Origin: Polyodon spathula
Taxonomy: Eukaryota; Chordata; Actinopteri; Acipenseriformes; Polyodontidae
Direction: 5' to 3'
DNA: 64,000 nucleotides
NCBI RefSeq assembly: GCF_017654505.1
Contig: NC_054536.1
Coordinates: 13,204,794-13,268,793 of the forward strand
Under the pieces are notes generated by a model. That model made no database searches, was not told where the DNA came from, and saw only the letters and a list, made by a program, of their open reading frames with translations. The translations under genes were made by a program, and so were the position numbers. Shown here piece by piece: positions 60,231 to 64,000 of this stretch; position 1 is the stretch's first letter; every line of letters begins with the position of its first letter.

Positions 60231-60997
60231 TCCTGCAATTCTGTACCAAACAGATGATCCTAGTAATTGGTTTAACTGATCGGAACAAGTTAGTCCAGTA
60301 ACATGACTAACCTATAAACCAATATGAATGGAAAATGGAAAATGGAAATGGAAAATCACAAATTTCTTAGTTTAAAGTAAACCTCAGAGGCCTATGTTAT
60401 ATACTTCATAGTGTAATATGGCTTCAAAAAGAGGTCCAAACTTTTCCACAGAGGAAAATATGTACTTAATAGAGGTAATTAAAAACTGCATTGATGATGT
60501 AGAAGATGCTAACTTTCCTGGGTGCCTGCTAGTTACACACACATATGGTAAATTTTATTTTTTTCTCCTAAAATTAAATACTTTTGGAGACCACCTTAGT
60601 AAAAATTAGTTTTGTTGCATATGCACATGTGGCCACTCCTGCCTTTTCACGCTACCCCATTTCCAACCCCATACACTTTTTTTTTTTTTTCGAGAAAAAA
60701 CATAAAATTACAAATTTTCACAAAGTGGTTTATTTTATTTTATTTTTGTTTAACACAAACATTACCTGTAGGACACACACACACACACACCTGCATATTT
60801 GTAAAAGATGTGGGTCCTTACCAGGTCCCGTCACACCAGAAGAACAACACAATGTACTCACCTGTGTTGATTAACTTCTGGTACGCTGCAGTTGGGATAA
60901 GCAGGTGTACCAACTTTAGTCCAATCAAGTACTCTAAACCTGCTTAATCCACTAGTTAGACACATCAAGTGGACTACATTTGGTATGCTGCAATTGA
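60231..60997 (+). mobile_element. Harbinger-like element with Myb/SANT-like exon
   Basis: The right end (60,858-60,997) matches 40.46-40.59 kb. The left end (about 60,231-60,290) carries an inverted form of the same motifs (GTACCAAA, GATGATCCT against GGATCAT, TTTGGTAC). Between them lies a short Myb-like coding exon. Harbinger elements typically encode a DDE nuclease plus a Myb-like protein, and only the latter is here. Element limits are approximate. Confidence 0.55.
60418..60549 (+). pseudogene. Myb/SANT-like DNA-binding protein, N-terminal exon
   Basis: ATG at 60,418 opens MASKRGPNFSTEENMYLIEV followed by IKNCIDDVEDANFPG. The NFS..E...LIE.IK pattern is the first helix of Myb/SANT-like domains (MSANTD3/4 type), common in Harbinger transposons and derived host genes. 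A donor-like TATGGTAAAT follows at about 60,545. The second and third helices are missing. Confidence 0.6.
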
Positions 60998-60999
60998 CC

Positions 61000-61690
61000 C
61001 AGCATGTTTAACCAATTTATTTGAAAAAAAACTTATTTTATTGGAGATTGTTCTTAGCTGTGTAACATGCAATCTTTGTTTAGGATTTTAACTTTTTGCA
61101 TCATCATGGTCTTTACCAGTGAGTTGCAGACTGCCAATCCTGTATCTGATTGGCTGAGCAAATGTCCAACATTTTATCAGATTTATATACATACTCGTAA
61201 AAAGTTTTCACGACTGATTTGAGTATACGGTAAACCCTTAATATAAATATTACAAGTTCTAATATATACATCTGCTAAGTTCCTAGCATTCGTATACTAC
61301 TTTTGATTGTCCTTTACCTCCAAACAATGAAGGTTTTGATACAGCAGCACACATTGACAAAGATATTTTCCTTTTTCTAGTTTTCAAAAAAAAAATAAAG
61401 ATGAAAGGCAAGAGTCCCTGTAGGAGAAGTGTGGAGGTCATCAGTGGATATAAATACAAAAATAGCTATCAGCCTTTCATGGGCTTCAAAGCATTTTTGT
61501 TTTACACCATTCTTCAATGGTAGTGGATTAAAAGAAAGCATTTTCTTTTTAAAAATCAAACTCATGTTAATGCTTTTGAAAACTGTTATTGATGTGCTTT
61601 CTTTATAGAGCTTTACAGTAGTGCCCCCCCCCCCCATAAAACCAATTAAGGGTGACCTTGTGTCAATGTGAATTGCATGATTTAAAGAGA
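61000..61690. other. AT-rich DNA, nothing recognised
   Basis: No supported feature. Confidence 0.45.
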
Positions 61691-61699
61691 CATCTGTAC

Positions 61700-62245
61700 A
61701 GAGGTTAAACTAATAGCGATTGAACAATTGAAAAAAGTCGAGAAGCTTTCAGAAATTCTGCTGGACTCAATAGATTTGAGACCTAAGATGATACTTAATC
61801 CAAAAGGGTTTTTTCAATATGTTAAAATACTAAAAAGAAACTGAAAGAGGAAGTCAGTAGTTTACATGACAGCAGTGGTAATTTAGTGACTAAAGACTAC
61901 CAAATCACAGATGTACTTAATCGATATTTACAAAAGAGGATTTATATAATATACCAAGGTTAACAGAATGTACACAAACATCATTACCAGAATTTGTTAT
62001 CGAAGAGAATGAAGTACTAACAGAGCTAGCAGCATTTAAAATAAACAAATATTCAGGGCCCGATATAATCTGTCTAAGTCTTTACGGAATCTAGAGAACA
62101 GAGTTTTAAACCAATATGTTATATATTCAATAAATCTATAAATAAAGGAGCCATTGGCAAAATTGGCAATGTTGTTCATATATTTTAAAAGGAAGATACA
62201 GTTGACCCTGGGAACTACAGACCTATAAGTTTAACATGATTTACA
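61700..62245 (+). pseudogene. LINE copy B, N-terminal side of reverse transcriptase
   Basis: Read across frames, the plus strand gives LNPKGFFQYVKILKR near 61,800, EENEVLTELAAFKINKYSGP near 62,005-62,065, and a broken FKKGDTVDPGNYRPISL-like segment at about 62,190-62,235. These are the linker and first reverse-transcriptase motifs of CR1/Jockey-type LINEs. Several stops and frameshifts make it inactive. It is continued by the C-terminal part at 62,815. Confidence 0.85.
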
Positions 62246-62254
62246 TATCAATGA

Positions 62255-62848
62255 TATCAGTCATTTTAATCCACAGCTAAAGACTTCCACGGAAAGAAAG
62301 CTATGCAGCTTTAACCAAAGTTGCAACACATTCCAGTCGCAGCAAACCAAAAATGAATTGAACCCAAAAGCTGTATCAACCCTAGACGGCACCAATTTAA
62401 TCAATTCATTGGAACTTAAATTATAAAATGAGAAATAGATTTGTAGTAATTTTTGCAAAGAAATAGGAGTTTTACCAAGCAAAGTTGTGTTAACAAATAC
62501 CAGTGAGTCAGATGCCTCATGTATAAAGAAGGCCAGATAAACAAGGAAGTAAAGATCACAGTGGTGAGTGTGATAAGCACCAGTCACAAATCTTATAGAG
62601 GAATGAAATAGGACGTCAAGCCTCCCAAAAGCCTTTTTAGAAGCCATTTTGTAAATGACATCACCATAATCAAAAATGGGAAGAGTGGACATTTGAACTA
62701 GGGTGTAATTGGTAGAATGAGTAAAACAAGACTTGTTATGATATAGAAACCCAAGTCTTGATTTGACTTTAGCTTGTACAGTATCAATATGTGTATTAAA
62801 AGTTAATATAATGAATAGTAACGAAATAGAGGAGGCTATGTATAACAA
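62255..62848 (-). pseudogene. L2-type LINE reverse transcriptase fragment, inserted in LINE copy B
   Basis: 195 open codons on the minus strand (start 62,848, stop 62,261). They encode KVKSRLGFLYHNKSCF, TLPIFDYGDVIYKMAS, HSSIRFVTGAYHTHHCDLYF and further C-terminal L2-like sequence. This is the post-palm to C-terminal region of L2-type LINE reverse transcriptases in fishes (typical form LPLLDYGDVIY.....L..LD...H..LRFIT....THHC.LY). Catalytic FADD-type motifs lie upstream and are absent, so it is 5'-truncated. The orientation is opposite to the surrounding LINE. Confidence 0.88.
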
Positions 62849-63607
62849 GGACTTGGGGGGGGGGGGGTAGTAATGGATGTAACTAGACAGTGCGGAGAAG
62901 CTATAAAAAAAGGCAAATAGAATGTTAGGTTATATAGCCAAGATAGTTGAATTCAAATCAAGAGAAGTTATATTAAAATTACACAATGCACTGGTACGAC
63001 CACACCTAGCATATGGTGTACAGTTCTGGTCCCCATATCATATGAAAGACATTGAGGCACTGGAGAGAGTACAGAGGAGAGCAGCACGATTAATTCCAGG
63101 ACTGCGGGGTATGTCATATAAAGACAGAGTGAAAGAGCTGAACCTGTACAGCCTAGAAAGAAGGAGCGCCAGAGGCAACTTAATAGAGGTATTTAAAATT
63201 GTCAAGGGGTTTAACAAAGCGACTGCTGAGAATTATTTTTCACAGGTCACAGAGAACAGAACCAGGGGCCACAGGTGGAAGCTAAAGTAAGGCATATTCA
63301 TAAATGAGGGGAGAAGAGCTTTTTCACAGAAAGGGTAGTAAATTACTGGAACAGGCTGCCGGACAAGAGTTGTTGAAGCAGAGCCTATCGGATCTTTCAA
63401 GAATAGACTGGATGCTGTCATGAACAATACTGTATAACCGGATTCCCAGAGGTTTCATTTCCCCTATTAACTAAATTATTATTATTAATTTTTTTTTTCC
63501 CCTCTCCTGAGTGTTAACTGACCATGCTTGCATTTAGCGAGCGAGCATAGGTGGGCATAGGTGGGCCGAATAGCCTTTTCTCATTCTAGAATTTCTTATG
63601 TTCTTAT
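62815..63607 (+). pseudogene. LINE copy B, C-terminal part and 3' tail
   Basis: Resumes with EIEEAMYNKDLG (matching the start of copy A at 4.0 kb), a G-run that shifts frame, then MLGYIAKIVEFKSREVILKL and LVRPHLAYGVQFWSPYHMKD, with RRAARLIPGLRGMSYKDRVK and TENRTRGHRWKLK further on. A stop at 63,288-63,290 breaks the frame. The tail contains GGTGGGCCGAATAGCC and TTTCTTATGTTCTTATG, the same 3' end as copy A. Confidence 0.9.
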
Positions 63608-63609
63608 GC

Positions 63610-64000
63610 ATGTGAAGTAGTGTGGGTGAGACCCAATGAGAAGCTAGCCTCACCTATGGTTGCTAAGGAATATACAGTATATATTATATGTTTTCATTAA
63701 ACATAATGTTGATAGTGTTATAGACAATAAAAGTAATGTTGCTGGCGCTAAAGAAAAGAAAGTTGACTCATACCAACAGAAAACAAAAGTAGCAGACAGG
63801 CTATGTGTATTACATGTCACCACGCACGCACTGTAAAATGCTCTACCTAAATTTAAAACAGATTTATTTCTGTGAAGTGTGTGCCATATGTGTAAGGTAC
63901 TGTATAGTGTCATACTGTGTTAATGCAGCACCATGATCTGTTCTGAGTTAATTGTGTACTAAGTAGGCTAGATTAACATGAAAATGCGCTAAAACCATTT
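63610..64000. other. AT-rich DNA, nothing recognised
   Basis: No supported feature to the window end. Confidence 0.45.

Overview
This window looks like vertebrate nuclear DNA from a gene-poor, repeat-dense region. The most likely source is an early-branching ray-finned fish (sturgeon or paddlefish-like). The evidence is indirect: AT-rich non-coding sequence, long dinucleotide microsatellites, tRNA-derived SINE tails, CR1/Jockey-type and L2-type LINE ends, and hAT, piggyBac and Harbinger-like remnants of the kinds common in fish. The species guess rests on recalled repeat style, not on a search. I see no bacterial operon, no CRISPR array, no rRNA and no intact single-copy host gene.

Layout. 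0-5 kb: a microsatellite, a decayed minus-strand gag-like gene with CCHC zinc knuckles and low-complexity repeats (about 0.4-2.7 kb), and a LINE 3' end (4.0-4.7 kb). 5.3-8.15 kb: the best-preserved element, a minus-strand LTR retroelement with 5-bp target duplications, a tRNA-Leu-like primer site, and a gag-like gene swollen by GC-rich tandem repeats and lacking pol. 9.3-27 kb: LTR fragments, a broken hAT transposase (17.6-18.7 kb), a TIR transposon carrying an inserted LTR (22.2-23.4 kb), and a hairpin MITE (26.2-26.6 kb) directly abutting an LTR-like copy. 27.7-35.3 kb: a large foldback element, a perfect hairpin, a possible recombinase-like fragment, and a piggyBac remnant bounded by TTAA with a SINE inside it. 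35-48 kb: mostly unremarkable AT-rich DNA with Harbinger-like, hAT and MITE fragments. 48.6-54.2 kb: a decayed multi-exon gene fragment, a TIR transposon with a foldback element nested in it, and a solo LTR with a clean target duplication. 54-64 kb: inverted and tandem repeats, a CCDC106-like exon, a Harbinger-like element with a Myb/SANT-like exon, and a LINE interrupted by an oppositely oriented L2-like LINE.

No genes here clearly work together. The structure is a record of nested insertions, and the most informative parts are the nesting relationships, the gag-only LTR element with a tandem array open in every frame, and the repeated foldback families. I did not find a convincing new biological system; the unusual gag-like zinc-knuckle family (two diverged copies) is the nearest candidate.
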